DNA of 64,000 nt from Thorsellia kenyensis (GCF_042432445.1 NZ_JBHLXE010000024.1:1-64000), one strand, 5' to 3'. Positions 18,370 to 28,161 are shown, counted from the stretch's first letter. The notes: generated by a model from the sequence alone, not told the origin. Program-made: numbers and translations.

Positions 18370-19131
18370 ATGAAAATATTCATTACAGGTACAAGCTCTG
18401 GTTTTGGCAAAGCAATAGCAACTAAGTTTGTAAAAGAAGGACATTTAGTCGTAGGAACTGCGCGACGTTCAAATAAATTACTTGAGTTAAAAAATGACCT
18501 CGGCGATAACTTTCACCCCATTACACTTGACGTTACTGATTCAATTAAAACAAAAGAAGTCATTGAACGTTGTCTCATTGAGTTTGGTTTTTTTGACATT
18601 GTCATTAATAACGCAGGTCTTTCTCTTGGCACAGAAAAAGCCCAAGATGCTATTTTAGAAGAGTGGCATACAGCAATTGACACGAACATAAAAGGTGTTG
18701 TTAATGTTACTCATGCTTTTTTACCTTCTTTGATAAGCAATAAAAACGGGTTAATAATTAATATGGGTTCTACAGCAGCATTATATCCTTATGCTGGGGG
18801 AAATGTTTATGGCGGAACCAAAGCTTTTTTAAAACAGTTTTCGATGAACCTTCGTGTAGACTTACATGGTACAGGTGTTCGGGTCACAGATATTGAACCA
18901 GGGCTTGTAGGTGGTACTGAATTTTCAATCATTCGGATGAAAGGCGACGAAAATAAAGCAAAAGCCCTATATGAGAAAACTAACCCTCTGATGCCAGATG
19001 ATATAAGTGAGACTGTATATTGGATTGCAACGCTACCTAAACATGTAAACATTAATGCAATAGAAATGATGCCTGTGTCGCAATCCCCTGCTGGACTACA
19101 AGTTTACAGTGATCCCAACCAAAGAAAATAA
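18370..19131 (+). CDS. ydfG: Short-chain dehydrogenase, YdfG-like
   Basis: Cytoplasmic NADP-dependent classical SDR of 253 residues, most like E. coli YdfG (3-hydroxy acid / serine dehydrogenase). The cofactor motif is TGTSSGFG (7-14), an arginine pair ARR near 32 suggests NADP preference, and NNAG is near 80. The catalytic set is NMGS, then YGGTK (Tyr and Lys near 150-155), followed by DIEPGLVGGTEFS. The YdfG substrate class is known from family members; the actual substrate here is inferred. It is followed after 74 bases by a HAD phosphatase on the same strand. Confidence 0.85.
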   Translation: MKIFITGTSSGFGKAIATKFVKEGHLVVGTARRSNKLLELKNDLGDNFHPITLDVTDSIKTKEVIERCLIEFGFFDIVINNAGLSLGTEKAQDAILEEWHTAIDTNIKGVVNVTHAFLPSLISNKNGLIINMGSTAALYPYAGGNVYGGTKAFLKQFSMNLRVDLHGTGVRVTDIEPGLVGGTEFSIIRMKGDENKAKALYEKTNPLMPDDISETVYWIATLPKHVNINAIEMMPVSQSPAGLQVYSDPNQRK

Positions 19132-19205
19132 CAATTCATTCTTTGTTAATGGCGTATAAAAAATAAATCACGTGTCGGTGACTAAACAATAAAAAAGGAT
19201 GATTA

Positions 19206-20024
19206 ATGAAATACAGTGTAATAGCACTTGATCTAGACGGAACACTACTAAATGACAATAAAGTCATATCCAGAGTCTCTTTAGATATACTCTCTCAAGC
19301 CCAAAAAAAAGGCCTAACTGTCATTATTGCGACCGGGCGTCATCACATTACTATGATTGACTACCACCGACAATTAAGATTAACAACTGATGCAATATGC
19401 TGTAACGGCGTCTATCAATACGATATTCTGAATTCCTCAGTAGTAGCTAGCACCCCTGTTTCCCATGCCGATGTTGAAAGGATGGTTCATCTAGGTAAAC
19501 AACATCAAATTCCTTTTTACCTCTATGTTGACAATGTTATGTTGTACAGTAATAAAGAGGCTCACGCAAAAAGAGTTGCTGGCTGGGATTCAGCACATGA
19601 TGAACGACTCAATAAGGTATTTAAATGGTATCCCAATTTTTTAACTGCCTATGAATCTTACAATAAGTTGTGGAAATTTTCTGTTGCATGGGACGATATT
19701 AGTGCACTTAAAAACTTCGTTGCAGCTGTGGAATCTGAAGCTAAGCTACAATGCTTATGGTCTTGGGAAAATCAAGTAGATATTGCATTGCCTGGAACAG
19801 GTAAAGGACCAAGATTAAAAGAGTATGTGGAATCTTTGGGTAAAACAATGAACGATGTAATTGCTTTTGGCGATAATTTTAATGATGTTTCAATGCTTGA
19901 AATGGCAGGTTTAGGGGTTGCCATGGGTAACCATGCCAAAGGTGTAGAAGCATTTGCTGATTTAATTATTGGGGATAATAATTCAGACAGTATCGCTGAA
20001 ACGATCAGAAACTATTGTTTTTAA
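19206..20024 (+). CDS. Cof-type HAD-IIB phosphatase
   Basis: Cytoplasmic phosphatase of the HAD superfamily, subclass IIB, 272 residues. Motif I is DLDGTLL (9-15). Motif II is in VIIATGRHH (the RHH variant resembles YigL, a pyridoxal phosphate and sugar phosphatase). Motif III/IV is the lysine in LPGTGKG and AFGDNFNDVSMLEMAG. The cap domain lies between motifs II and III. The natural substrate cannot be told from sequence. A terminator follows. Confidence 0.85.
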   Translation: MKYSVIALDLDGTLLNDNKVISRVSLDILSQAQKKGLTVIIATGRHHITMIDYHRQLRLTTDAICCNGVYQYDILNSSVVASTPVSHADVERMVHLGKQHQIPFYLYVDNVMLYSNKEAHAKRVAGWDSAHDERLNKVFKWYPNFLTAYESYNKLWKFSVAWDDISALKNFVAAVESEAKLQCLWSWENQVDIALPGTGKGPRLKEYVESLGKTMNDVIAFGDNFNDVSMLEMAGLGVAMGNHAKGVEAFADLIIGDNNSDSIAETIRNYCF

Positions 20025-20039
20025 AAATGATTACCTTGT

Positions 20040-20070
20040 GGCTATCTTATTTAAAGTAAGATAGCCTTTT
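20040..20070 (+). terminator. Rho-independent terminator after the HAD phosphatase gene
   Basis: A perfect 10-bp stem (GGCTATCTTA/TAAGATAGCC) with a 7-nt loop and TTTT. Confidence 0.85.
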
Positions 20071-20171
20071 CACAACAAATATGATTTAGGTACGAGAAAA
20101 CATAAGTGAAGAGTTTAAACCTTCTTAAAATAGGCTTAATGAAAGCCTCTGTAAGGAAGGTGTTTGATTGG

Positions 20172-22049
20172 TCAATAAATATGTTCATTCTTTACATTGT
20201 TTATTAATTGATATAGTGTGGCATTAAGCTGATCCATAAAATCATGATATCGTCTGTTTTTTTCACTAATTTTTGATAATTCTAATTCCCAATGGGCAGT
20301 CATATCTGGTTTTACTGCGATATCAGGTAAAGATCTAATCAGTAGTTTCCCTTTCTCAGTCGCGTGGATATTTCTTCCTTTTTTGATGAGATACTCTCTT
20401 TTGAAAAGTAATTCTATAATACCTGCTCGAGTCGCTTCAGTTCCTAGTCCATCAGTTTCCCTCAAGACTTTTTTTAAGGATTTATCTTGCACAAATCTAG
20501 CTATATTAGTCATCGCTGAAAGCAAAGTCGCATCAGTAAAAGGTCTTGGCGGTTGAGTTTTTTTTATCATTAATATACCCTTTAAACAAAACAGTTTCTG
20601 ACCTTTTTTAAGTTTCGGCAAAGTATGCCCTAATTCTTCCTGAGCTGAAATTTTACTGTTTTTATCTAACATTACACCATATCCAATCTCTTTTAAAAAT
20701 CTTGACTTGGCAATGAATTTCCCCCCTGCTATCTCTAATTCAATTTGGCATTGTCTGTACACCGCTGGAGGAAGAAATTGAATAAGATAATATCTGGCAA
20801 TTAAGTCATACAAATTTGATTCAATACTTGATAAATGGACATTACCTTTTTTAGCAGTTGGGATAATAGCATGATGGGCATCCACTTTTTTATCATCAAA
20901 TGCTCTATTTGCCTTAGTTAAATTTGCATTACTAGGTAGTTCATTGATTCGGCTATGCATAAAAATTGCCGCCATCACATCTTCTTTTTGCAAAAAATGC
21001 TCCTCTGGTAAATAGCGACAGTCTGAACGAGGATATGTAATCAAATTATGTTTTTCATATAATTGCTGACATCCATCTAATACTTGCTGTGCACTGTAAC
21101 CAAATTTTTTAGCCGCCTCAATTTGTAAACTTGAGAGAGAGAATGGTAAAGGAGCTATTTCTTTTTCATCTTTATCAGTGTAGTTTGTTACAAGTGCATA
21201 TTGCTTTTCAATACGCTTGATAACATGCAAAGCTAACGCTTCATTTAATAATCGCCCTTCTTCATCTTGATAATTTTGACATGCTTCACTGGGTTGCCAT
21301 AGTGCTTCAAACAAAAACGCTTCTGAATTTTGAAGGCTTGCACTTTCATTGTCAAAAATTTGTGCTTTTACTTCAAAATAGTCCTTAGGCTGAAAGTGCT
21401 CAATTTCATTATCTCTATTGACGACTAAACCCAGCAGAGGGGTTTGCACTCTACCTACAGAAATCGTGCTTTGCTGGCTACTAAAATTGCTTTTTTTTAG
21501 TAGTAGCGTATAAGCTCTTGACATATTTATTCCATATAACCAATCGGCTCTTGCTCTAGCTAACGCAGAGGTTGATAATGGAATAAAATCTGTATTAGAA
21601 CGCATTTTATCCAGTGCCTTTTTTATGGCTGATGGATTTAAATCATTTATTAGACATCTTAATATGTTTTTTTTCTTGTCACTTTCTAATTGAAAGTAAC
21701 CAAAAACTTCATCAACAAGCAATTGCCCCTCTCTATCAGGATCTCCGGCATGAATGATTTGTTCTGCTTTTCCTAACAATTGTTTGATGACCATTAATTG
21801 CTTTTCAGTTTCAGGTTTAGGCAGTAATATCCATTTTTCAGGTACAATCGGTAAATCTACCAATTGCCATTTTTTAAATTTCGAATTATATACTTCAGGA
21901 TTCGCTTGCATCAATAAATGGCCTATGCACCACGTTACCACATCACCATTCGATGCTCGAATAAAACCATTTTCTCTTTTTAATGGGCCTGGAAGGACCC
22001 CTGCTATCGCTTTTGCAAGACTTGGCTTTTCTGCAATAAATAGACGCAT
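20172..22049 (-). CDS. topB: DNA topoisomerase III TopB
   Basis: Type IA topoisomerase relaxing and decatenating DNA. The 625-residue protein starts MRLFIAEKPSLAKAIAGVLP, the TOPRIM strand, with the acidic HAGDPDREGQLL motif near 100. The active-site tyrosine is in ITYPRSDCRYLP near residue 340. DGLGTEATRAGIIELL and RPFTDATLLSAM are the DNA-gate blocks. The C-terminus ends soon after the core, so it lacks the long basic tail of some orthologues (E. coli ~653). It is divergent from the potF genes. Confidence 0.95.
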   Translation of the reverse strand: MRLFIAEKPSLAKAIAGVLPGPLKRENGFIRASNGDVVTWCIGHLLMQANPEVYNSKFKKWQLVDLPIVPEKWILLPKPETEKQLMVIKQLLGKAEQIIHAGDPDREGQLLVDEVFGYFQLESDKKKNILRCLINDLNPSAIKKALDKMRSNTDFIPLSTSALARARADWLYGINMSRAYTLLLKKSNFSSQQSTISVGRVQTPLLGLVVNRDNEIEHFQPKDYFEVKAQIFDNESASLQNSEAFLFEALWQPSEACQNYQDEEGRLLNEALALHVIKRIEKQYALVTNYTDKDEKEIAPLPFSLSSLQIEAAKKFGYSAQQVLDGCQQLYEKHNLITYPRSDCRYLPEEHFLQKEDVMAAIFMHSRINELPSNANLTKANRAFDDKKVDAHHAIIPTAKKGNVHLSSIESNLYDLIARYYLIQFLPPAVYRQCQIELEIAGGKFIAKSRFLKEIGYGVMLDKNSKISAQEELGHTLPKLKKGQKLFCLKGILMIKKTQPPRPFTDATLLSAMTNIARFVQDKSLKKVLRETDGLGTEATRAGIIELLFKREYLIKKGRNIHATEKGKLLIRSLPDIAVKPDMTAHWELELSKISEKNRRYHDFMDQLNATLYQLINNVKNEHIY

Positions 22050-22546
22050 TTATTTCTTAATTCCTTTTATATTTATGTTTTTTAATACGATTTTTTTATT
22101 GATATTGTTCATACTGCAAATGTTTTTATTCCCTCAGTTTCTGTACTCTGTACTTTCTTTCACTATATTTTTATTCTTCTGCAATTAAACCCATAAAATT
22201 AAACTTAAGCAATAAATTCTTAAAGTTTATTCAATTCTTCTCACTATGACTTACTTAATTAGTTGCAGTAGCCCTAAAACCTTTCTATTCTAACATTTTC
22301 ACAACAAATTTGCTTTTTTTGCAAAAAAGACTTTAATTTTTAATCGTTTCATTCATAATGCCTGAGCAGATTTATTGTTTCCTATTCATAAATTATCTTT
22401 TGTACGAGATTATCTTTATGAAGCAATAAAATGTGTGATGAGATCATCTCATCAATCTAATAATTTATGACTAAGGTGATAATAACATACTGTATGAGGC
22501 TTCTTCAGGAAGCATAACATTAATCTTTTTTGGGGGGTTACAGGTC
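22050..22546. other. divergent intergenic region topB/potF1
   Basis: About 500 bases without a supported gene. The one notable element is the 19-bp palindrome at 22436-22454, listed separately. Confidence 0.5.
22436..22454. promoter_or_regulatory. operator-like palindrome upstream of potF1
   Basis: TGATGAGA and TCTCATCA are perfect inverted arms around TCA, about 93 bases before the potF1 start. The cognate regulator is unknown. Confidence 0.4.
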
Positions 22547-23782
22547 ATGCTGCAACTATTCCGTTTTGATAACAAAACTGTTTTATCTCATTTATTTTCT
22601 ACCTCTTGTGTGCGTAGGCTAGAGTCTTCTAATAGACCGTTAAGCTCATTTAATATCCGATTTAAAAAAAAGCTTAAACCTATAAGCACTAAATTCATAG
22701 CCCTATCCTTGTTTTCTTGCTCTGCGCTAATTAGTCAAACCGCTTTCGCTGAAGACTCACCTAGAGTTCTTAAGATTTATAATTGGTCTGATTATATTGC
22801 TCCTAATACACTGGCTAATTTTGAAAAAGAAACAGGGATCAAAGTAACTTATGATGTTTATGATTCCAATGAATTATTAGAAAGTAAACTTATGGCTGGA
22901 AATACTGGATTTGATTTAGTTGTACCTACATCAAATTTTATCGCTAAACAGATTGACATTGGTATTTATCAACCTCTTGATAAAAATAAACTGGTCAATC
23001 TTGATAAATTAGATCCTAATATGATGGCATTGCTTGCTAAAGATGACCCCGATAATACTTATGCTATGCCCTATATGTGGGCTGCTTCAGGTATTGGATA
23101 TAACGTTACAAAGCTAAATGAGATATTCAAAGAAGGGATCCCTGATGGTTGGTCTTTAATCTTTGATGAGGCAAATGCTTCAAAACTTCAAACTTGTGGT
23201 ATTACTTGGCTTAATGCCCCTGAAGATATGTTTTCTATGGCTTTGACGTATTTAGGTCTCGATCCGAATAGTGAAAATCCTGATGACTATAAAAAAGCTG
23301 CTGAAATGCTTGCTAAAGTAAGACCTTATGTAAAATATATCCATTCTTCTAGTTACATAAGCGATTTAGCTAATGGTGATGTATGTGTTTCAGTTGGCTA
23401 TGGGGGGGACTTATATCAATCGATATCGCGTGCTAAAGAAGCCAATCGTGGAGTAGAACTCAATTACTTTATTCCCAAAGAAGGTACTCTAGGTGCATTT
23501 GATGCCTTAGTGATTCCTAAAGATGCACAAAATGTTGATGAGGCTTATGAGTTCTTAAACTATCTTCAAAAACCTGAAGTGATTGCTGAGATAAGCGATT
23601 ATGTTTTTTATGCTAATGCCAATCTTGATGCTAAACCTTTAATGAATCAAGAAATCGTCAATAATCCAAACATCTATCCACCTAAAGAAATCTTAGAAAA
23701 GATCTACTCACTTTCTGTAAAATCGCCAAAAACAGAAAGGACGTTAACACGACTATGGACAGATGTGATCACAACTAAGTAG
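22547..23782 (+). CDS. potF: Periplasmic putrescine/polyamine-binding protein (PotF family), copy 1
   Basis: Substrate-binding protein for polyamine ABC uptake. The mature part has the family motifs KIYNWSDYIAPNTLANFEKE, KLMAGNTGFDLVVPTSNF, YMWAASGIGYN, LANGDVCVSVGYGGD and FLNYLQKPEVIA, and the Trp/Ser/Asp/Tyr ligands of PotF are recognisable. The N-terminal signal region is unusually long (about 68 residues). The hydrophobic core FIALSLFSCSALISQTAFA sits far from the first Met. A GGGGGG ribosome-binding site supports the ATG at 22547, but a non-ATG start nearer the hydrophobic core is possible. It is followed by a second copy; no permease or ATPase gene is adjacent. Confidence 0.9.
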   Translation: MLQLFRFDNKTVLSHLFSTSCVRRLESSNRPLSSFNIRFKKKLKPISTKFIALSLFSCSALISQTAFAEDSPRVLKIYNWSDYIAPNTLANFEKETGIKVTYDVYDSNELLESKLMAGNTGFDLVVPTSNFIAKQIDIGIYQPLDKNKLVNLDKLDPNMMALLAKDDPDNTYAMPYMWAASGIGYNVTKLNEIFKEGIPDGWSLIFDEANASKLQTCGITWLNAPEDMFSMALTYLGLDPNSENPDDYKKAAEMLAKVRPYVKYIHSSSYISDLANGDVCVSVGYGGDLYQSISRAKEANRGVELNYFIPKEGTLGAFDALVIPKDAQNVDEAYEFLNYLQKPEVIAEISDYVFYANANLDAKPLMNQEIVNNPNIYPPKEILEKIYSLSVKSPKTERTLTRLWTDVITTK

Positions 23783-23788
23783 TTTTTT

Positions 23789-23818
23789 GACTCCAAATTA
23801 ATTTTTTAATTTGGAGTC
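23789..23818 (+). terminator. hairpin between the two potF copies
   Basis: A perfect 13-bp stem (GACTCCAAATTAA/TTAATTTGGAGTC) with a TTTT loop. No U-tract follows on the plus strand, so it may slow rather than stop transcription, or stabilise the upstream mRNA. Confidence 0.6.
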
Positions 23819-23885
23819 ACTAATTTTATCAATTCAATACATAATCTATTATATAAAATATTGACTCACATAAGGAGATTCACTC

Positions 23886-24992
23886 ATGCTTCTTTTGAAA
23901 AATCACGCATTAAAAATTCTATTTACTTTATATATTATAGCATTTATGTCCTCTGTGCATGCAGAAGAGAGAGTGCTAAATATTTATAATTGGTCTGACT
24001 TCATTGCACCTGATACGATTAAAAATTTCGAAAAAGAGACCGGAATCAAAGTTAACTATGACATGTTTGATTCAAACGAAATATTAGAAAGCAAACTCAT
24101 GGCGGGGAATAGCGGATTTGATTTAGTTATACCGACATCAAATTTTATCGCTCGACAAATTGATATAGGTATCTATCAACCCCTGGATAGATCAAAAATT
24201 CCTAATTGGCATAATTTTGATGAACAACTATTAACACTGGTTGCAAAGCACGACCCTGAAAATAAGTATGCTTTTCCTTATCTATGGTCTACTACTGGCC
24301 TTGGATATAATACAGAAAAGGTAAAAGCTATCTTTGGCGAAGAGGTGAAATTAGATAGTTGGGATATGGTTTTTAATGTAGAAAATGCAAAAAAACTCAG
24401 CCAATGTGGTTTGGTATGGGTGAATGATCCCACTGAAATTTTCGCAACTGCACTTCATTATCTAGGACATGACCCAAATACAACAGATGAAAAATTATAC
24501 AGAGAGGCCGCAAAATTGCTCTCTGATGTTAGACCATATGTTAAATATATTAATTCTTCCTCTGTTATCTCTGATTTAGCAAATGGAGATGTGTGTGCAG
24601 TCATAGGGTGGGGTGGCGATGTAATGCAAGCAGCTCAAAGAGCTGAAGAAGCTAAAAATGGAAACATCATAGATTACTTTATTCCTCAAGAAGGTGCAGT
24701 TATTTTTTTTGATGTATTTGCAATCCCTTCTGATGCAAAAAATGTTAATGAAGCCCATGAATTTTTAAACTATCTGGCTAAGCCGGAAGTCATCGGGGAC
24801 ATTGCTAATTTTGTATTCTATGGAAACCCGAATAAAAATGCATCACCTTATTTATCTGACGATTTACTTTCTCATCAAGGAATCACCCCACCAGAAGACG
24901 TTAAGAGTAGACTATTTGCACTGACCGTCCAAGAACCTAAGTTAGAAAGAACACTTACACGGTTATGGACTGAAATTTTAACAGCTAAATAG
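23886..24992 (+). CDS. potF: Periplasmic putrescine/polyamine-binding protein (PotF family), copy 2
   Basis: A 368-residue paralogue of the preceding protein, clearly by tandem duplication: NIYNWSDFIAPDTIKNFEKE, KLMAGNSGFDLVIPTSNF, LANGDVCAVIGWGGD and the shared ending ERTLTRLWT. It has a normal signal peptide (ending SSVHAEE). Some ligand-region residues differ (VGYGGD versus IGWGGD; AASGIGYN versus STTGLGYN), which suggests different polyamine preference. Pseudomonas carries a comparable tandem pair, spuD (putrescine) and spuE (spermidine). It has a strong AAGGAG ribosome-binding site. No transporter gene follows. Confidence 0.9.
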   Translation: MLLLKNHALKILFTLYIIAFMSSVHAEERVLNIYNWSDFIAPDTIKNFEKETGIKVNYDMFDSNEILESKLMAGNSGFDLVIPTSNFIARQIDIGIYQPLDRSKIPNWHNFDEQLLTLVAKHDPENKYAFPYLWSTTGLGYNTEKVKAIFGEEVKLDSWDMVFNVENAKKLSQCGLVWVNDPTEIFATALHYLGHDPNTTDEKLYREAAKLLSDVRPYVKYINSSSVISDLANGDVCAVIGWGGDVMQAAQRAEEAKNGNIIDYFIPQEGAVIFFDVFAIPSDAKNVNEAHEFLNYLAKPEVIGDIANFVFYGNPNKNASPYLSDDLLSHQGITPPEDVKSRLFALTVQEPKLERTLTRLWTEILTAK

Positions 24993-25004
24993 TCATAAAA
25001 TATA

Positions 25005-25048
25005 GGATAAGACGTTATGAATAAAGCGCCTTATCCTCTTTAATTTTT
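25005..25048 (+). terminator. terminator after potF2
   Basis: GGATAAG pairs with CTTATCC, extended by an inner CG pair, followed by a T-rich tract (TCTTTAATTTTT). Confidence 0.65.
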
Positions 25049-25477
25049 ATCCAAACCCAACAAAAAATTCTACCACATAAAAATTAAAATATTTCCAATT
25101 TAATATAATCATCGTTAATTTTATTTATATGCATAACGGGAATAAATAAAAATGTTTTTAGATCGCATAAGATCTACTCAATAGGCATCGGAATATATCT
25201 GTGCATGCAACTTAAAATAACGGAGTGGTAAGAAAAAAGATTTGTCTAGATATACCGTCTGTTTTTTTTAATGCCATATCTTACCTAACATCATCCTCCA
25301 ATAATTCCTTTTAAGAAAAACAGCCCTAAACAATATTAATCTTTTAAAACATAATTGCATGCTAAACAACAAAAGTCGTTATTTAATTCACATTTTTGAA
25401 ACTGTCAATTTACGTCAATTACTTTCCATGCTATTTTAAAGGAGCGTAAATTTAACAACTAACAGATAATTTTAGGG
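25049..25477. other. intergenic region upstream of the DUF3100 operon
   Basis: About 430 AT-rich bases. No gene or recognised operator was seen. It presumably contains the promoter of the three-gene set that follows. Confidence 0.5.
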
Positions 25478-26296
25478 ATGCCTATGAATATAATTAAAGA
25501 TTGGAGAGTATACTCCTTAGGTCTATTTACTGTGGCTACAGCAGAGTTTATTGGTACAGTTAAACTGGGAGTTATATTGCTCCTTCCTATGATTTTCGCT
25601 ATGCTGATAGGTGGATTAATAAGTTTACCCAAATTCAAAATTTTGAATGAAAAACAAATGAAGCAAGCAAGCATTGCAATGTCAGTGGTACTTATGCTAC
25701 TTGTGGCAAGATTTAGTCTTGCGATTGGCCCCCAACTTAATATTATTAAACAAGCCTCTACAGCCTTATTAGTTCAAGAATTAGGCCATTTTGCAGGCAC
25801 CATTTTACTTGGTTTGCCCTTAGCTGTCGCTCTTGGTATGGGTAGAGAAGCCATTGGAGCCACATACAGTATTGGTCGTGAAAATAATATTGCTATAATT
25901 GATAATAAGTACTCCTTGGATAGCCCAGAAGGCAGAGGAGTCATGGCGATGTATATAATTGGTACTTTGTTTGGTGCTATTATTGTGTCTATTATTGCCA
26001 GTTTATTTGCTAAATTAGATATCCTCAATCCTCTAGCGCTTGCTATGGGGGCTGGTGTAGGTAGTGGAAGCATGATGACCGCAGCTACCGGTTCAATCCT
26101 TGAATTTTATCCTGAGTTAAAAGAAGAAATCACTGCAATTGCATTAACTGCAAACACGCTTTCTAGCCTTCTTGGTATGTATATCTATATCTGGATATCT
26201 CTGCCTTTAGCTGAAAAATTATATGGTGTTTTTAAAAAGCTATTCAGACGCCAGAACAGTGCAACGAGTTTTGAATCTACCGCTACAGGAGACTAA
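25478..26296 (+). CDS. DUF3100-type polytopic membrane protein
   Basis: A 272-residue hydrophobic protein with about eight membrane segments, which I recognise as the DUF3100 type. Conserved-looking polar motifs inside the membrane part are ELGHFAGTILLGLPLA, GREAIGATYSIGRENNIAII and GAGVGSGSMMTAATGSILEFYP. The glycine/serine-rich GVGSGSMMTAA stretch is typical of a transport path. The gene ends AGGAGACTAA, three bases before the start of a second membrane protein and upstream of an M20 amidohydrolase. A carrier for the amidohydrolase's substrate or product is the simplest reading, but the function is not established. The start is the second ATG region near 25478-25484. Confidence 0.7.
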   Translation: MPMNIIKDWRVYSLGLFTVATAEFIGTVKLGVILLLPMIFAMLIGGLISLPKFKILNEKQMKQASIAMSVVLMLLVARFSLAIGPQLNIIKQASTALLVQELGHFAGTILLGLPLAVALGMGREAIGATYSIGRENNIAIIDNKYSLDSPEGRGVMAMYIIGTLFGAIIVSIIASLFAKLDILNPLALAMGAGVGSGSMMTAATGSILEFYPELKEEITAIALTANTLSSLLGMYIYIWISLPLAEKLYGVFKKLFRRQNSATSFESTATGD

Positions 26297-26297
26297 A

Positions 26298-26756
26298 ATG
26301 AACATAAAAGCCAAAAGTCAACAAATCACTGAAATGTTATTGTTAATTTTTTTAATGGCTGGGATTATACTCGTAGGCAATTTGATTGGTTATTCTAAAC
26401 CCATCATTCCTTCGATAATAGCTATGCTAATAATTGCTTTAATTGCCGGTGTAGGATACTTAATCGGTTTATTACCTTATTTTAAGTTATTGCCGAATAT
26501 CGTCTGGATATCTTTTTTAGGGATATACCTTTCATCACCTTTTTTTCCTTGGCAACAAACGATATTGTTTTATGCCAATAACATCAGCTTTGCTTCTGTA
26601 AGTACACCAGTTCTTGCTTTTGCAGGACTTGCTGTTGGTAAGGACTTAGGGCTATTTAAGCAATTATCTTGGAAAATCATACCTGTGGCGGTTGCTGTAT
26701 TTAGTGGTACATTTATATTTTCCGCAATATTAGCTCACTTTACTTTAAATTGGTAA
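26298..26756 (+). CDS. Small polytopic membrane protein partnered with DUF3100
   Basis: A 152-residue protein with four or five membrane helices (LLLIFLMAGIILVGNLIGY; IIPSIIAMLIIALIAGVGYLIGLL; LPNIVWISFLGIYLSSPFFPW; a final VAVAVFSGTFIFSAILAHF). A longer frame opens at 26223, but the ATG at 26298 is chosen because AGGAGA lies 5 bases before it and it directly follows the DUF3100 stop. This tight coupling suggests that the two proteins form one complex. It is not recognised beyond being the usual small partner of DUF3100-like proteins. The specific function is unknown. Confidence 0.65.
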   Translation: MNIKAKSQQITEMLLLIFLMAGIILVGNLIGYSKPIIPSIIAMLIIALIAGVGYLIGLLPYFKLLPNIVWISFLGIYLSSPFFPWQQTILFYANNISFASVSTPVLAFAGLAVGKDLGLFKQLSWKIIPVAVAVFSGTFIFSAILAHFTLNW

Positions 26757-26856
26757 ACCTTACATTCAGTATATTTTTTCAATATTTACTTTAAACGTAC
26801 CTTGCCATGCAGTGGTTTTATCGCAATTTTTTTATCTATACATTAAAGGAATACTA

Positions 26857-28041
26857 ATGACTAATACAATTAAAATGATGATCAAGGAAGTACAAGAAGA
26901 TGTGGTGAAATGGAGACGACACATCCATGCTAATCCGGAGCTTTCATTTCAAGAGTTTGAAACAGCCAAATTTATTTTTAATGAATTATCCCAATTTAGT
27001 AATTTAGAGTTAACCCAATTAACACCTAATAGTGTAATAGCACGATTAAAAGGTAATAAACCAGGAAAAACAGTTGCGCTTAGAGCGGATATTGATGCAC
27101 TGCCTTTACAAGAAGAAAGTGGAGTCTCATTCTGCTCCAAAAAAGAAAATGTGATGCATGCTTGTGGCCATGATGTTCACACTGCTATGCTTATGGGGGC
27201 TGCTAAGGTTTTATCTCAATTACAAGACTCAATTTCAGGTGAAGTACTATTTATTTTCCAGCATGCAGAAGAAGTTCCTCCTGGTGGCGCTCAAGAATTG
27301 ATTCAAAAAGGGGTATTAGATGGCGTAGATATGATCTATGGCCTTCATGTATGGCCTGGTGCCCCTACAGGTTCAATTTTTATAAAACCTGGTGTGTTCT
27401 GTGCATCTACCGATAATTTCGATATAAAAATTCAAGGCAAGGGGGGGCATGGTTCAATGCCTCAAAATAGCATAGATTCTGTAGTTATCGCAGCAAATCT
27501 AGTAACTTCAATGCAATCTATCATATCCAGACGTATCGATCCTACCTTTGCCCCAGTTTTAACAGTCGCTAAACTACAGGCAGGAAATAGCTACAATGTC
27601 ATTCCTGATTCAGCTGAACTAGCAGGTACATTAAGAACACACAATAAATCCATAAGAGAAGAAGTTCCAAAATTACTAGAACAAACGGTCAATGGTATTT
27701 GTAGTGCCTATGGCGCAACGGCTAAAATTGAGTGGACCCCTGGATATACCGTAGGTATAAATGATCCTAAGGCATGTTCTATTGCAAAGGAAATGCTAGA
27801 GAACAATTTTAAAGAATATACAGTTCAATCCTTTGAGCACCCTATGTTTGGAGGAGAAGATTTTTCAGCTTATTTAGAAAAAGTTTCTGGCGCATTTTTA
27901 ATGATAGGAGTACATAGCCAGGATAAATTAGGTGATGCGTTTAATGTTCACCACCCTAAATTCAAGATTGATGAAGATGCAATGCAAGTGGGAGTGTCTT
28001 TTCATGTAGGAATCATTAATCATTTATTAATGAACAAATAG
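26857..28041 (+). CDS. M20D-family amidohydrolase (N-acyl/hippurate/aminobenzoyl-type)
   Basis: Cytoplasmic zinc or manganese peptidase-family enzyme that cleaves N-acylated amino acids or related amides. In 394 residues the metal-binding residues are visible: RRHIHANPELSFQE, MHACGHDVHTAMLMG (Cys, His, Asp), QHAEEVPPGGAQ (catalytic Glu), YGLHVWPG, then GGHGSMPQNSID and FGGEDFSAYLE. The ATG at 26857 with AAGGA upstream is preferred over the frame's first codon at 26812. It lies downstream of the two membrane proteins on the same strand, so it probably hydrolyses what they move. The exact substrate is unknown. Confidence 0.85.
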   Translation: MTNTIKMMIKEVQEDVVKWRRHIHANPELSFQEFETAKFIFNELSQFSNLELTQLTPNSVIARLKGNKPGKTVALRADIDALPLQEESGVSFCSKKENVMHACGHDVHTAMLMGAAKVLSQLQDSISGEVLFIFQHAEEVPPGGAQELIQKGVLDGVDMIYGLHVWPGAPTGSIFIKPGVFCASTDNFDIKIQGKGGHGSMPQNSIDSVVIAANLVTSMQSIISRRIDPTFAPVLTVAKLQAGNSYNVIPDSAELAGTLRTHNKSIREEVPKLLEQTVNGICSAYGATAKIEWTPGYTVGINDPKACSIAKEMLENNFKEYTVQSFEHPMFGGEDFSAYLEKVSGAFLMIGVHSQDKLGDAFNVHHPKFKIDEDAMQVGVSFHVGIINHLLMNK

Positions 28042-28161
28042 ATTTCTTTAATTTTCTACTATTAGTCCCTTTGGGATTTCTCTTTATTTGCCAAGAGTTG
28101 TAAATAGAGAGAAATCTAACCAGATCTCTTTATGCTATTTAATATGCCTCTTCTATTCTTA

